From Pirellulaceae bacterium (GTDB taxonomy: Bacteria > Planctomycetota > Planctomycetia > Pirellulales > Pirellulaceae), in the NCBI GenBank assembly GCA_024102795.1, contig JAGFJK010000451.1, positions 1-41,746 of the forward strand: DNA of 41,746 nt, written 5' to 3'. Below, piece after piece: positions 9,750-18,673 of this stretch. A program made the position numbers and the translations under genes. Positions within the stretch are counted from its first letter, which is position 1, and every line of letters begins with the position of its first letter. Under the pieces are notes generated by a model. That model had not been told where the DNA came from and did no database searches. It worked only from the letters and a program-made list of their open reading frames with translations.

Positions 9750-10577
9750 TCAGCCCCGACCCGCCGCGGCCGGCGCACCGCTTGCCCCGTCGCTCGGACC
9801 GTTGTTCCGCGGTACCAAGCGCTGCCAGAACGGCGAAACGATCGCGCTCAGGGCGATCAGCGTCAGCACCAGGTAGGTGACTCCGCGCCAGCGAGCCCTC
9901 GGCAAACCTTGGCCCAGGTACAACCCCAACACGGTTCCGGCGGTCACCAGCGGGATCCCCAGCAGCCCCAGCACGCCCGCTTCCATCACCTCACCGCCGA
10001 ACAACCAGAGCAGCAGCAGGCTCTGCGGCAACATGCCGGTCATCAGCACAAAGAACAGGAACGCGCGCGAGCGGGCCGTGGTCCAGTCGTGGGCCATCAC
10101 CCACAAGGCCATGGGCGGGCCGCCCATGCCGCACAGCCCCAGCATGTAACCGCTGCTGGCGAACGCAATCCATTCCCATGCCGGGTGCAAGGTGTCCTTG
10201 GGGCCGACGCGCCACAAGCCTTGCACAACCACGATCAGCAGCAGCACGATTCCCACCAGTTGCTTGACCAACTGCTGGTCCAGCGAACGGAACAGCCAGA
10301 GCGTGCCGATGCCCAGCGGCAACGCGGCCAGGCGGATCAGCGACGGGCGCCAGACCTCGCGCAGCACGATCTCGCGCCGCAGTTGATAGCTGCCGGCCAC
10401 GGTCTGCACCACGGCGGCCAGCAACACCATGGTCACCGACTGCGGCAGCGTGAAGCCGCTCATCAGCAAAAGCGGCACGCCGAACAGCCCCGACGCGAAG
10501 CCGACCGTCCCCTGCAACACACTGCCGGCGAATAGGATCAGTCCCGCCGCCACGTACTGGAAAACTGTCAGCTCCAT
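9750..10577 (-). CDS. TauE/SafE family membrane transporter (sulfite/organosulfonate exporter-like)
   Basis: A 275-residue polytopic membrane protein with about eight hydrophobic helices. The first segment, GSVLQGTVGFASGLFGVPLL, and the mid-protein SGYMLGLCGMGGPPMALWVM are the two repeated Gly-rich motifs of the TauE/SafE (DUF81) fold. The family moves sulfite, sulfonates or other small anions out of the cell, and the direction and substrate differ between members. The start at 10577 is the ATG before MELTVFQYVAAG; the frame stays open far upstream to 12050, but that part is the shadow of the transporter gene at 10604. It sits 26 bases downstream of that transporter and 45 upstream of the Mrr-like gene, so the three look like one operon. 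Confidence 0.85.
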   Translation of the reverse strand: MELTVFQYVAAGLILFAGSVLQGTVGFASGLFGVPLLLMSGFTLPQSVTMVLLAAVVQTVAGSYQLRREIVLREVWRPSLIRLAALPLGIGTLWLFRSLDQQLVKQLVGIVLLLIVVVQGLWRVGPKDTLHPAWEWIAFASSGYMLGLCGMGGPPMALWVMAHDWTTARSRAFLFFVLMTGMLPQSLLLLWLFGGEVMEAGVLGLLGIPLVTAGTVLGLYLGQGLPRARWRGVTYLVLTLIALSAIVSPFWQRLVPRNNGPSDGASGAPAAAGRG

Positions 10578-10603
10578 GCCTGGCTTGCTTCCATCCCCCC
10601 GCG

Positions 10604-12028
10604 TCAGTTCGCAATCACGTATTTCTCGAACAGCGTCCAGGCCAGTCGCCCCGCGGAAAGCAGCACCACCAGCAGACCGGCCACCGCCACGCCCTTCATC
10701 CAGAGAGGAATCCGCCGCTGCCCCGTCAGATCGGGGCGAGTGGCCAGGTACAGGATCGAGGCGGCCAGCAAGGGAAAGCCGAACACGACCAGGGCCTGGG
10801 CGAAGACCACCAGGCCGACGCGGTCGTCCGAGGGGACGAACACGGCCACCAGCATGCCAACCAGCAACGCGGCCGCCGTGAACAGCTTGGTCGACCAGGC
10901 GTCCATGCCGCCGCCCAGCCCCAAACCGTCGCTCAGCATCGCTCCGCCGATCATGGCGTTCACCAGAAAGGAACTGAAAGAGCCGGCGAAGATCCCGGCG
11001 CTGAACAGAATCACCGCGTACGGTCCGAACAGCGGCTTCAGTTGTCGCGACACGTCGGCGGCACTTTTCAGTTCCACGTTCTGGCCGTAAAACGCGATGG
11101 CCGAGGTTAACATGATGACCAGCGTGATCGTGCCGAGCACCGAGATGCCGGCCACCGAATCGACCAGGCCTTCTTTCGCTTGCTCCAGCCCCCAGCCCTT
11201 CTCGCGCACCAGGTACGCCTGGTAGAACGCTCCGGCCACCGAGAAGGTGGTGGCGATCAGCCCCAGCACGGCCACCAGCGGCAGTTCCGTCCGGGATGCC
11301 GGAGCCGGTTTGGCCTGGCCAGACGTCGGGCCGGATTCGGTCGCGGCAGCGGATACCGGCGACGCGGCCGCCGGTTCGGCCGCCGTATCGGCCGCCGTAT
11401 CGGCCGCCGGGCCGCCGGCGGGCTGCTTGCCCACGGCCAGCAGAAAGAAGAAGTTGCCGAAGAAGCCGAAGATCATCATCGCCACCAGCACCATCATCAG
11501 CCGTTCGACCGGCTTGTACAGCCGCTTGCTGCCGAACACAAAGGCCAGGATCGCCGCGTTCAAACCGAGCAGCAGCAGGTTCGGCAGAGTCAGCAACTTG
11601 CCGAACATACCGCCGTCCTGGGCCTGCCCGCTGGTGGCCGGCAGCCACGGTTCCAGCGCCGCCAGCACTCCCAGGTTGTTGCCGAACTGGAACCCGGCGC
11701 AGACCAGAAAAATCGACAGCCCCACGCAGACCGCCAGCGGGCGTCCCACGCGAGCGGCCAGTTCCTCGCACATCGTTCCTCGCAGCGCGACGCCCAGCCG
11801 ACCACACAAGGCGACCAGGCCCATCATCAGGCCGGCGGCCAGCAGCAGGACCCAGACCATGCCGAAGCCATACTCGGCGCCTACCTTCGAACTGCTCAAG
11901 ATGCTGCCGGGCCCCAGCACGACCGAGGCCACGATGATCGCCGGACCCAGTGCCCGCAGGAAACGGACCACCGGCGACCTTGCGGACCGCGAATCGGAAT
12001 TGGTATCGGGAGATTCGTCGGGTGTCAT
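10604..12028 (-). CDS. NRAMP-fold transporter without canonical metal motifs
   Basis: A 474-residue polytopic protein with NRAMP-like helix order. Helix 1 reads GPAIIVASVVLGPGSILSSS; NRAMP metal importers have D-P-G-N at the position where this has G39-P-G-S42. Helix 6 reads ATTFSVAGAFYQAYLVREKG, where importers have M-P-H. Both changes remove side chains that bind Mn or Fe, so the cargo is probably not a classical transition metal; Mg-transporting and aluminium-transporting NRAMP relatives also depart from these motifs. Residues 201-249 are an Ala/Pro/Thr-rich loop between helices 5 and 6, encoded partly by a short tandem repeat near 11383-11418. The start (ATG at 12028) is 119 bases from the divergent EthD-like gene. 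TauE-like and Mrr-like genes follow on the same strand. Confidence 0.8.
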   Translation of the reverse strand: MTPDESPDTNSDSRSARSPVVRFLRALGPAIIVASVVLGPGSILSSSKVGAEYGFGMVWVLLLAAGLMMGLVALCGRLGVALRGTMCEELAARVGRPLAVCVGLSIFLVCAGFQFGNNLGVLAALEPWLPATSGQAQDGGMFGKLLTLPNLLLLGLNAAILAFVFGSKRLYKPVERLMMVLVAMMIFGFFGNFFFLLAVGKQPAGGPAADTAADTAAEPAAASPVSAAATESGPTSGQAKPAPASRTELPLVAVLGLIATTFSVAGAFYQAYLVREKGWGLEQAKEGLVDSVAGISVLGTITLVIMLTSAIAFYGQNVELKSAADVSRQLKPLFGPYAVILFSAGIFAGSFSSFLVNAMIGGAMLSDGLGLGGGMDAWSTKLFTAAALLVGMLVAVFVPSDDRVGLVVFAQALVVFGFPLLAASILYLATRPDLTGQRRIPLWMKGVAVAGLLVVLLSAGRLAWTLFEKYVIAN

Positions 12029-12147
12029 CTTGATTGCCGGCTGAAGTCATCGGAAACTGGCGTGAGCCCTTGCACTTGTCCCGTTATTGCACACAAGTTC
12101 CGCAGGCACAACGACGCCCACCAGCGGACGCCCCACAGGGAGCTGCC

Positions 12148-12474
12148 ATGTTTCGACTGACCGTCCTGTACGGGCATCCGCACGACCCCGTCGAGTTTGA
12201 TCGTTACTACCAGCAGGTGCACCTGCCGCTGGCCCGGAAGATGCAGGGACTCCGCGGCTGGACGATCGGCAAGTGCCAGGAGGTGGAGCCGGGTCAGCGT
12301 CCGGCGTTCTACATGATTGTCGGGCTGTATGCCGAGAGCCGGGCGGCGATGGAAGCGATTCTGGCTTCGCCCGCGGGCCAGGCCGCCGTCGCCGACGTGC
12401 CGAACTTCGCCACCGGCGGCGCTACGTTCCTGTACAACGACGAAGAAGTCCTGCTGCCCGTGGGCGTTTTTTAG
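12148..12474 (+). CDS. EthD family protein
   Basis: A 108-residue cytosolic protein of the dimeric alpha-beta barrel (ferredoxin-like) fold. MFRLTVLYGHPHDPVEFDRY followed by YQQVHLPLARKMQGLRGW is the standard EthD opening, with the H of H-L-P-L-A at the usual site. EthD was first found beside a cytochrome P450 ether-degradation system; most homologues are uncharacterised. GGGAG eight bases upstream supports ATG at 12148; the frame is open back to 12034 but that part is unconserved. The next gene starts two bases after this stop, so the two are almost certainly translated together. An oxygenase partner would fit a small-molecule oxidation or detoxification role, as inference only. Confidence 0.85.
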   Translation: MFRLTVLYGHPHDPVEFDRYYQQVHLPLARKMQGLRGWTIGKCQEVEPGQRPAFYMIVGLYAESRAAMEAILASPAGQAAVADVPNFATGGATFLYNDEEVLLPVGVF

Positions 12475-12475
12475 T

Positions 12476-13021
12476 ATGAAACGAGAATCAATCGACGGCG
12501 ATCGGATCTTCGTCATCCATGATTTTCTTTCGCCCCGCGAGTGCCGGCGCCACATCGAACGCAGCGAAGCGATCGGATACGAGACGTTCACGATTGACGG
12601 CCAGGTGTTTCACGGCTACCGGGACAATGCGCGCCTGATGGTTGATGACGCCGAGCTTGCGGAATCGCTCTGGCAGTTGGCGGCGGAACATCTGCCGCCC
12701 GAAATCGATTCCCGGCCGGCCGCGGGGTTCAATCCGCATTTTCGGTACTATCGATATACCGGCAGCGAAGCTTTCGCTCCGCATCAGGATGGTTCCGTGC
12801 GGATCGGCCAGCGCACCAGCAAATTGACGTTCCTGGTCTACCTCGCGACGATCGCCAAGGGTGGTGAAACGCGATTCTACGACGAGGACTTGAACATCGC
12901 CCACGTGGTTCAGCCGACAGTTGGCAAGGCGATCGTCTTCGAACATGAAATCATTCACGAGGGCGTCGCTGTCGATGAGGGCACGAAGTACGTGCTTCGG
13001 ACCGACGTCATGTACGGGTAG
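12476..13021 (+). CDS. 2-oxoglutarate/Fe(II)-dependent oxygenase (prolyl 4-hydroxylase-like)
   Basis: A 181-residue soluble protein. The double-stranded beta-helix iron site is visible: H103 and D105 in APHQDGS, and H161 in EIIHEGVAV. R175 in KYVLRTDVMYG is the residue that binds the 2-oxoglutarate carboxylate. HFRYYRYTGSEAF before the first iron ligand is typical of the prolyl-4-hydroxylase-like group, whose members hydroxylate proteins or small molecules using O2 and 2-oxoglutarate. The ATG at 12476 begins directly after the EthD stop and sets the frame. The protein is at the small end of the family and appears complete. Substrate unknown. Confidence 0.88.
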   Translation: MKRESIDGDRIFVIHDFLSPRECRRHIERSEAIGYETFTIDGQVFHGYRDNARLMVDDAELAESLWQLAAEHLPPEIDSRPAAGFNPHFRYYRYTGSEAFAPHQDGSVRIGQRTSKLTFLVYLATIAKGGETRFYDEDLNIAHVVQPTVGKAIVFEHEIIHEGVAVDEGTKYVLRTDVMYG

Positions 13022-13202
13022 GGCCGCGGCCCCAAACGTCCCGCTGGCGAAACCCACCCGATTGGTCGAAAAGCGCTTGGCCCGGACGGTCCGCGCGGGT
13101 AAAATACTGGGTGATCCGATCCCACCCACTTCCCAGCGCTGGACCACCGGGTTGCGACGCCAGCCCGACGCCACGTTGGGGCCCTCCCGCGGCGCAATTC
13201 CC

Positions 13203-15689
13203 ATGCTCGCTCGACAATCAAACATCGTCGGTTTGGCCCTGCGCGTTCCGGTTGTCGTTCGGGTGGTGATCGCGAAACGGCTGCCGGGGCTGGCGGCCGT
13301 CACGCTGGTTCTGGTCGGCCTGGCGGCGGCATCCTGGGCTCAGGAGAACGGCCAGCCGAATGCGTTGCCAGCGGACCCGGTGCTGGCGAAGGGACAGGCG
13401 ATTTACGCCCGCAGTTGTGCGGAGTGTCATGGAGGGCAGGGCGAGGGCGTGGCCGGGTCGTACGCGGACCCCTTGATTGGCGACGCGTCGATCGGGGAGC
13501 TGACAAGGCTGATCGCCGACGACATGCCGCTGGACGAACCGGAAACCTGCGTCGGCGAGGATGCCGCCGCGGTCGCCGCGTACATCCATCACGCCTTCTA
13601 CAGCGAGGCGGCTCGAATCCGCAATCGGCCACCCCGGATCGCGCTGGCCCGACTCACCGGCACCCAGCTTCGCCAGAGCCTGGCGGACTTGTACGGCCAT
13701 TTCGCGGGCAGCATGTGGCGGACCGAAGAGCGAGGGCTGCGCGGCACGTACTTCGACGGGGCGCGGTGGCGGAACGAGAACAAGAAGATTGAGCGGGTCG
13801 ATCCGACACTGGATTTTGATTTCCAGCGCAACGGGCCGGGCGAAGGGATCAACGCCGAGGATTTCTTCATTCAGTGGCGCGGAGCGCTGAAGGTGGATGT
13901 GACCGGCCCTTACGAGTTGATCGTGCGCTCGACGTGTGCCTTTGTCTTCAATTTCGGAACGTTCGAACGTGTGCTGATCAACAACCGCATCCAGTCGGGC
14001 GATCAGACCGAGTTTCGCGAAGCGGTCTATTTGACGGCCGGACGGGTCTATCCGCTGCAGATCGAGCTTTATCAGCGGAAGCGTTCAACGGGCCAGCCGC
14101 CCGCTCGCATCTCGCTGGCCTGGGTTCCTCCGGGCGGTACCGAACAGACGATTCCTCGGCACCACCTGCTGCCCGGGTCGGCCCCGGCGGTCTACTCGCT
14201 GCAGGTCCACCTGCCGGCGGACGATCGCAGCTACGGGTTTGAACGGGGGCTGGCCGTGGACCGCCAGTGGGACGACTCGACGACGGCCGCCGCGCTGGAG
14301 TTTGCCGATGTGGCCGCCGGTGAGCTCTGGGCCCGCTATCGCCGGGACCGGGGCCGGGACGGCGGCCGAAGTGGCAGGGCTCGTGGCGACTCGGGGGCCC
14401 GTGGCGACACGGGGGGCCGCGGCGACATGGCAGGCGGCGACGAGAATCGCGACCGTCTGAGGAGCTTCCTGACCGAGGTGGTCGAGACGGCGTTCCGGGG
14501 CCCGCTGGACGAGGCGTCCCGCAAGTTTTACGTAAACGACCAGGTCGACGCGACCGAGGACGACTCGGAGGCCATCAAGCGCTGCCTGCTCGCGGCCCTC
14601 AAGTCGCCCCGGTTCCTCTATCCCACGCTGGACGCCGACCGCTCGCCCTCGCAGCGGGTGGCCAATCGGCTGGCGCTGACGCTGTTCGATTCCCTGCCGG
14701 CCGACGAGTGGCTGATCACGGCGGTGCGCGAGAACAAGCTGACTTCCGAGGGCGAAATCCGGTCGGCGGCCGAGCGGATGGTGGGCGACTATCGAGGGCA
14801 AGCCAAGACGCGCGAGTTCCTGTACGAGTGGCTCAACCTGCGGCACCTGGGCGAAGTGACCAAGAACCGGCAGCGATTTCCGGAATTCGACGAGCCGCTG
14901 ATTGCCGATTTGAAAGCGTCGCTGGACGCTTTTCTGGACGAGGTGGTGTGGAGCGAATCGAGCGACTATCGGCAGTTGTTTCTGGCCGACTGGAACTATA
15001 CCACGCCGCGGATGTCCGAGTACTACGGCCAGGGGTGGCAGCCGCGGGAAGGCGAGACCGGCGGGTTGACTCGCACGGCGACCGGCGGCGACGGTCAGTT
15101 CGGCCTGCTGTCGCATCCGTATCTGATGAGCGGCCTGGCCTATCAGGATTCGACGTCGCCCATTCATCGCGGCGTATTCCTGATCCGTTACCTGCTGGGG
15201 CGGACCATCCGGCCGCCGGCGGATGCCTTCGCGCCGCTCAGCCCCGATCTGCACCCGGACCTGACGACCCGCGAGCGGGTGGAACTGCAGACCAGCCCGG
15301 AAAGCTGCCAGGTCTGCCACACGAAGATCAACGGTTTAGGGTTTACGCTGGAGAATTTCGACGCCGTCGGCCGATTCCGGTCGCAGGAGGGGGAAAAACC
15401 GATTGACCCGACCGGGTCGTACACCGACCGAAACGGGCAGGTTGTCGGTTTTCAAGGGCCGCGGGATCTGGCAAACTATCTGGCGGGCAGCGACGATGCG
15501 TACCAGGCCTTTGTCAACCGGGCGTTCCAGCACTTTGTCAAGCAGCCGGTGGCCGCGTACGGTCCCGACCGGCTGGCACAGTTGACCGCCCGGTTCAAAG
15601 AGAGCCAGTTCCAGATCCGGAACCTGTTGGTGGAGATTGCCGTGATTGCGGCTCGGCAGCCGCTGGAAAATGCTTCCCAGGAGCCATAA
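13203..15689 (+). CDS. Secreted cytochrome c protein with PA14 and DUF1587/1592/1588/1585 domains
   Basis: An 828-residue exported planctomycete protein. A signal or anchor lies at about residues 25-46, then a cytochrome c domain with C72-A-E-C75-H76. DUF1587 follows ([19 protein letters not shown]), then a PA14-like beta domain (about 180-360), which often binds glycans. A low-complexity linker with three RGD triplets (394-408) leads into DUF1595, DUF1592 ([23 protein letters not shown]), DUF1588 ([15 protein letters not shown]) and DUF1585. A second C702-Q-V-C705-H motif sits in the C-terminal part. Function of this family is unknown; the two C-x-x-C-H sites suggest electron transfer outside the cytoplasm. 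Start at 13203 is the first ATG before the signal; the frame is open further upstream. It is coupled to the DUF1552 gene that follows. Confidence 0.88.
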   Translation: MLARQSNIVGLALRVPVVVRVVIAKRLPGLAAVTLVLVGLAAASWAQENGQPNALPADPVLAKGQAIYARSCAECHGGQGEGVAGSYADPLIGDASIGELTRLIADDMPLDEPETCVGEDAAAVAAYIHHAFYSEAARIRNRPPRIALARLTGTQLRQSLADLYGHFAGSMWRTEERGLRGTYFDGARWRNENKKIERVDPTLDFDFQRNGPGEGINAEDFFIQWRGALKVDVTGPYELIVRSTCAFVFNFGTFERVLINNRIQSGDQTEFREAVYLTAGRVYPLQIELYQRKRSTGQPPARISLAWVPPGGTEQTIPRHHLLPGSAPAVYSLQVHLPADDRSYGFERGLAVDRQWDDSTTAAALEFADVAAGELWARYRRDRGRDGGRSGRARGDSGARGDTGGRGDMAGGDENRDRLRSFLTEVVETAFRGPLDEASRKFYVNDQVDATEDDSEAIKRCLLAALKSPRFLYPTLDADRSPSQRVANRLALTLFDSLPADEWLITAVRENKLTSEGEIRSAAERMVGDYRGQAKTREFLYEWLNLRHLGEVTKNRQRFPEFDEPLIADLKASLDAFLDEVVWSESSDYRQLFLADWNYTTPRMSEYYGQGWQPREGETGGLTRTATGGDGQFGLLSHPYLMSGLAYQDSTSPIHRGVFLIRYLLGRTIRPPADAFAPLSPDLHPDLTTRERVELQTSPESCQVCHTKINGLGFTLENFDAVGRFRSQEGEKPIDPTGSYTDRNGQVVGFQGPRDLANYLAGSDDAYQAFVNRAFQHFVKQPVAAYGPDRLAQLTARFKESQFQIRNLLVEIAVIAARQPLENASQEP
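15679..15683 (+). promoter_or_regulatory. Shine-Dalgarno site for the DUF1552 gene (GTG start)
   Basis: AGGAG lies seven bases before GTG at 15691, inside the end of the preceding gene. It favours that GTG over in-frame ATGs at 15646 and 15670, and the Tat signal then sits at the expected place. Confidence 0.7.
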
Positions 15690-15690
15690 A

Positions 15691-17028
15691 GTGACATCCT
15701 TGCGATCGCGACGTGAGTTTCTCGTCCAGTCCGGTTTGAGCCTGGCCGCCGCGAACTTTGCCTTGGGACTGCCCAGCCTGGGCTGGGCCGACGACCAGCC
15801 GGCCCGCAAGCAGCGGCTGGTGTTCGTGTTCAGTCCCAACGGCGTGATCCCGCAGCATTTCTGGCCGGAGACGCTGGGCGCGGATTTTGAGCTGAAGCGG
15901 ATTCTGGAGCCGCTGGCCGCCTTCAAGCAACAGACGTTGACGCTGCACGGCGTCTGCAACCGCATCCGGGGCGACGGCGACGGTCACATGCGCGGGATCG
16001 GCTGTTTGCTGACGGGCATCGAACTGTTTCCGGGCGACGTGCAGGGCGGTTCCGACACGCCCGCTGGCTGGTCCCAAGGGATCTCGGTGGATCAGTACAT
16101 CAAGAGTCAGTTGCAGGCCGATCCCCGCACGCAGACCCGCTTCGGGTCGTTGGAGTTCGGCGCGCTGGTGCCCGATCGGGCCGACACCTGGACTCGGCTC
16201 TCGTACGCCGGCCCGAACCAGCCTGTGGCTCCGATCGACGATCCCTACCAGATGCTCAATAAGCTGTACGGCCAGACCCGCAACCGCGAGGCTCTGGCCA
16301 GCGTGCTGGACGGGCTCTCGGAAGACTTCCGAAAACTGGAGAATATGGTCAGCCAGGAGGACCGCCGGCTGCTGGCGGACCATCTGGCCATGGTCCGGGA
16401 AGTGGAGCAGGAACTGCAGGCCGAACTGTCCCTGCGCAAGAGCCAGGGAGACGTCGGGCACGCCGTGCCGGAACTGCCGGCCAACGTCCGCGAGGAGAAC
16501 GACAACATGCCGCAGATCTGCAAGATGCAGCTCGATCTGCTGGTCAACTCGTTCGTGGCCGATTTCGCTCGTGTCGCCAGCTTCCAGATCACCAACAGCG
16601 TGGGGCAGCCGCGGATGAAGTGGCTGGGCATCGACGAGGGGCATCATACGCTGTCGCACGAGCCGGACAGCAACGAGGACGCGTACGAGAAGCTGATCAA
16701 GATCAACACCTGGTATTGCGAGCAGGTGGCGTACCTGGCCGAGCGGCTGGCGGCCACTCCGGAACCGGGTGGCGGCGGCTCGCTGCTGGACAACACCACG
16801 ATCGTCTGGACGAACGAGCTGGGCAAGGGCAACTCGCACACCCGCGACAACATCCCGTTCGTGCTGGTGGGCGGCGGGCTGGGCTTCCAGATGGGCCGGG
16901 CGATGGACTTCAAACGCGTGCCCCACAACCGGCTGCTGATGAGTTTCTGCGAAGCGATGGGGCATCCCGTCAAGTCGTTCGGCAACCCGGACTTCTGCGG
17001 CGACGGCCCGCTGACCGGTTTGGTTTAG
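15691..17028 (+). CDS. DUF1552 protein with Tat signal
   Basis: A 445-residue protein exported in folded form. The N-terminus [20 protein letters not shown] has the twin-arginine motif S-R-R-E-F-L, followed by a moderately hydrophobic stretch ending near GLGWADD. The rest matches DUF1552: [16 protein letters not shown] near the start, [17 protein letters not shown], then [19 protein letters not shown] and [12 protein letters not shown] near the end. These motifs recall the alkaline-phosphatase-like fold of DUF1501 proteins, which is inference. DUF1552 genes follow DUF1592-group genes in many planctomycetes and myxobacteria, and here only one base separates the two. The pair probably acts together outside the cytoplasm; the reaction is not known. 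Confidence 0.9.
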   Translation: MTSLRSRREFLVQSGLSLAAANFALGLPSLGWADDQPARKQRLVFVFSPNGVIPQHFWPETLGADFELKRILEPLAAFKQQTLTLHGVCNRIRGDGDGHMRGIGCLLTGIELFPGDVQGGSDTPAGWSQGISVDQYIKSQLQADPRTQTRFGSLEFGALVPDRADTWTRLSYAGPNQPVAPIDDPYQMLNKLYGQTRNREALASVLDGLSEDFRKLENMVSQEDRRLLADHLAMVREVEQELQAELSLRKSQGDVGHAVPELPANVREENDNMPQICKMQLDLLVNSFVADFARVASFQITNSVGQPRMKWLGIDEGHHTLSHEPDSNEDAYEKLIKINTWYCEQVAYLAERLAATPEPGGGGSLLDNTTIVWTNELGKGNSHTRDNIPFVLVGGGLGFQMGRAMDFKRVPHNRLLMSFCEAMGHPVKSFGNPDFCGDGPLTGLV

Positions 17029-17040
17029 ATTGTCGCCATC

Positions 17041-17128
17041 GTCGCCTTTCGCTCCGCGAATGTAGCGTGCATAGTCGCCTTTCGCTCCGCGAAAGTAGCG
17101 TGCATTTTTGCCTTTCGCTCCGCGAAAG
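17041..17128 (+). repeat. Family A hairpin repeat, three tandem copies, period 33 bases
   Basis: Three copies of a unit with core CTTTCGCTCCGCGAAAG start at 17046, 17079 and 17112. The core can fold as a seven-base-pair hairpin with a TCC loop; the first copy has one changed base (GAATG for GAAAG). The array begins 13 bases after the DUF1552 stop and ends 22 bases before the aldolase start. Further copies are at 24169 and, inverted inside a gene, at 38338. It might stabilise or end mRNA; no T-run follows, so it is not a classical terminator. Confidence 0.85.
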
Positions 17129-17149
17129 TTCCGCAGGGACAAATCCCAG

Positions 17150-17917
17150 ATGCCCACCAATCCGCTGCGCGAGAAACTGCGCCGGCAGCAAACAACCTGC
17201 GGACTGTGGATCACTCTGGAGAGCCCCAGCGTGACGGAAGCGGCGGCCGGCCTGGGGATCGATTGGATCGTGGTCGAGATGGAGCACGGCCATCTGGCTT
17301 GGCGCGACGTGGTGAACCATCTGCGCGTGGCGACCAGCCTCGGTTTGGCCGGGCTGGTCCGCATTGCCGACGGCACTCGGGAGAATATACAACGGGCTCT
17401 GGATCTGGGGGCCAGCGGCATCATTGTGCCGATGATCGGCGGCGGCGAGGAACTGGAGAGAGTGTTTCAGTTCGGCCGTTATCCGCCGCGGGGCGTACGG
17501 GGCGTGAGTGGCGAGCGGTGCGTGAAGTGGGGTTTGGAGTTCGAATCGTACTTGCGGACCGCGAACGAGGAAACGCTGCTCATCCCCCTGCTGGAAACCA
17601 GGCAGGCCGTGGAGAATATCGACTCGATCCTGGATGTGCCGGGACTGGAGGCGATCTATTTCGGTCCGGCCGACATGTCGGCCAGCTTTGGCTTGCTGGG
17701 GCAGTGGGACGCGGGGCCCGTGGGGGAGGCGATCCAGCGGATGCAGCGCCTGGCGTCGGCGCGGGGAATTTTCAGCGGGATCCTGGCCCGCGACGGCTCG
17801 GATGCCCAACTGCGGCGCGAGCAGGGCTTTCGTCTGATCGCCCTGGGCGCCGACGTCAACTTGCTGCTCGATGCCCTCCGCCAACGGCTCGCGCACTTCT
17901 CAAAGACACGCCATTGA
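17150..17917 (+). CDS. HpcH/HpaI family aldolase
   Basis: A 255-residue class II pyruvate aldolase-like enzyme. The family cleaves 4-hydroxy-2-oxo acids, or 2-dehydro-3-deoxyglucarate, to pyruvate and an aldehyde. IDWIVVEMEHGHL (E45-H46, the catalytic His region), GASGIIVPMIGGGEEL, LLIPLLETRQAVENID (metal-binding Glu) and YFGPADMSASFGLLGQ (metal-binding Asp) lie in the family order. ATG at 17150 is preceded by AGGGAC and begins MPTNPLREKLRRQ, the usual place; the reading frame reaches back into the hairpin repeats, which are not part of the protein. The length is normal. It is upstream of the tricarboxylate-transport genes but separated by 756 bases, so a shared role in oxo- or dicarboxylic acid catabolism is only suggestive. 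Confidence 0.9.
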   Translation: MPTNPLREKLRRQQTTCGLWITLESPSVTEAAAGLGIDWIVVEMEHGHLAWRDVVNHLRVATSLGLAGLVRIADGTRENIQRALDLGASGIIVPMIGGGEELERVFQFGRYPPRGVRGVSGERCVKWGLEFESYLRTANEETLLIPLLETRQAVENIDSILDVPGLEAIYFGPADMSASFGLLGQWDAGPVGEAIQRMQRLASARGIFSGILARDGSDAQLRREQGFRLIALGADVNLLLDALRQRLAHFSKTRH

Positions 17918-18053
17918 AAACGTAGTATCCCTCTGGCTCCCTCTTCGCGTTCGGGATCTTGCAGCCTATAAGTTGTTTTGGGTATAGAACTTGGGGTGAT
18001 GAACCAGTGGTCGGCTCGACTTCGCCGAGCCCCCTCTCACAATACCTCTGGCC

Positions 18054-18076
18054 CCCTCCCCGGCTTCCGGGGAGGG
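18054..18076. repeat. Family B hairpin repeat
   Basis: Perfect inverted repeat with arm CCCTCCCCGG, a three-base CTT loop and the complementary arm. The left flank CTCTGGC is shared with the copy at 25880. Confidence 0.85.
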
Positions 18077-18265
18077 TTGGGGAGGGGCCTGCGGGACTAT
18101 GAAGCAAAGCAAGGCGCTCAATTCGCACATGGCCACTCGCGGGACGCGGATTTCGGACGAGTCGAACGTCAATTGAGGATCTGAATTCTTGAGTGCGACA
18201 GATGTTGGGTGACTCCATAGGGTGCTAGCTGCGCCAAAACAAGATGCACAAGAGCCCCTCCCCAG

Positions 18266-18288
18266 CCCTCCCCGGAAGCCGGGGAGGG
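18266..18288. repeat. Family B hairpin repeat, inverted relative to the copy at 18054
   Basis: Same ten-base arms as the copy at 18054 with loop AAG instead of CTT, meaning it lies in the opposite orientation. Followed by GGCCGGAGTGAT, a variant of the family's right flank. Confidence 0.85.
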
Positions 18289-18400
18289 GGCCGGAGTGAT
18301 ATCAAGGGGGGCGATTGCCGACGCGGAGACCATCCACGTTTTACCTCGGTCATGACGCCAAATCCTCTCGGAAACACAACTTAAAAGCTGCACGATCTCG

Positions 18401-18426
18401 AAGCCGGGGAGGGGGCCAGAAGTGAT
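18401..18426. repeat. Half copy of family B repeat
   Basis: Only the loop and right arm are present (AAGCCGGGGAGGGGG), followed by the right flank CCAGAAGTGAT, matching that of the copy at 25880. It looks like a truncated or decayed element. Confidence 0.7.
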
Positions 18427-18570
18427 TTGTGGGGCTAGCGCAGCCATTTAGCGTCAACATGGGCACGGAACATAAGTAGCCTGATCGACAACCCTCAATA
18501 CTCGACCAAAACCACCCTGTTTGTAGCAGGCCACGCGGAGCGTGATGACTAACTTGCCGAAGCTTCCCAG

Positions 18571-18597
18571 CCTGCCAAATCGACCCCAGAGGTCAAT
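18571..18597 (+). repeat. 27-base shared intergenic element, copy 1
   Basis: From CCTGCCAAAT to GGTCAAT this is identical to 31123-31149. The shared zone extends a few bases left (CTTCCC). It ends 76 bases before the start of the TctC-TctB fusion gene. Confidence 0.8.
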
Positions 18598-18673
18598 GGT
18601 CCTTACTTCAACGCGGCCCGCCGTATCTGACTGGCCATGGCCGGGGAGCTTGCCAGGTTTCGCCAGCTTGCGG

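Larger units (their letters stand above)
17918..18673. other. Repeat-rich intergenic region
   Basis: 756 bases between the aldolase and the transporter gene without a credible gene. Open frames in it have no start signals or recognisable motifs. It holds two complete family B hairpins (18054 and 18266), a half copy (18401), a degenerate family B left end near 17929, and one copy of a 27-base element (18571) repeated at 31123. A promoter for the transporter genes should lie in the last 150 bases, but I could not identify one with confidence. Confidence 0.6.

Noticed and set aside
9750-12050. 766-residue minus-strand frame covering the TauE gene and the NRAMP-like gene
   Set aside because: Only its last 275 residues (from ATG at 10577) look like a protein. 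The first part is a shifted reading of the NRAMP-like gene, which has clear membrane helices in its own frame.
17041-17128. Possible small CRISPR array (three repeats at regular spacing)
   Set aside because: The repeat unit is continuous with no unique spacers between copies, the core is a self-complementary hairpin, copies occur elsewhere singly, and no cas gene is in the window.
15595-17424. 609-residue minus-strand frame containing repeated RGAKG peptides
   Set aside because: It is antisense to the DUF1552 gene; the peptide repeats come only from translating the family A hairpin array, whose 33-base period keeps any frame open.
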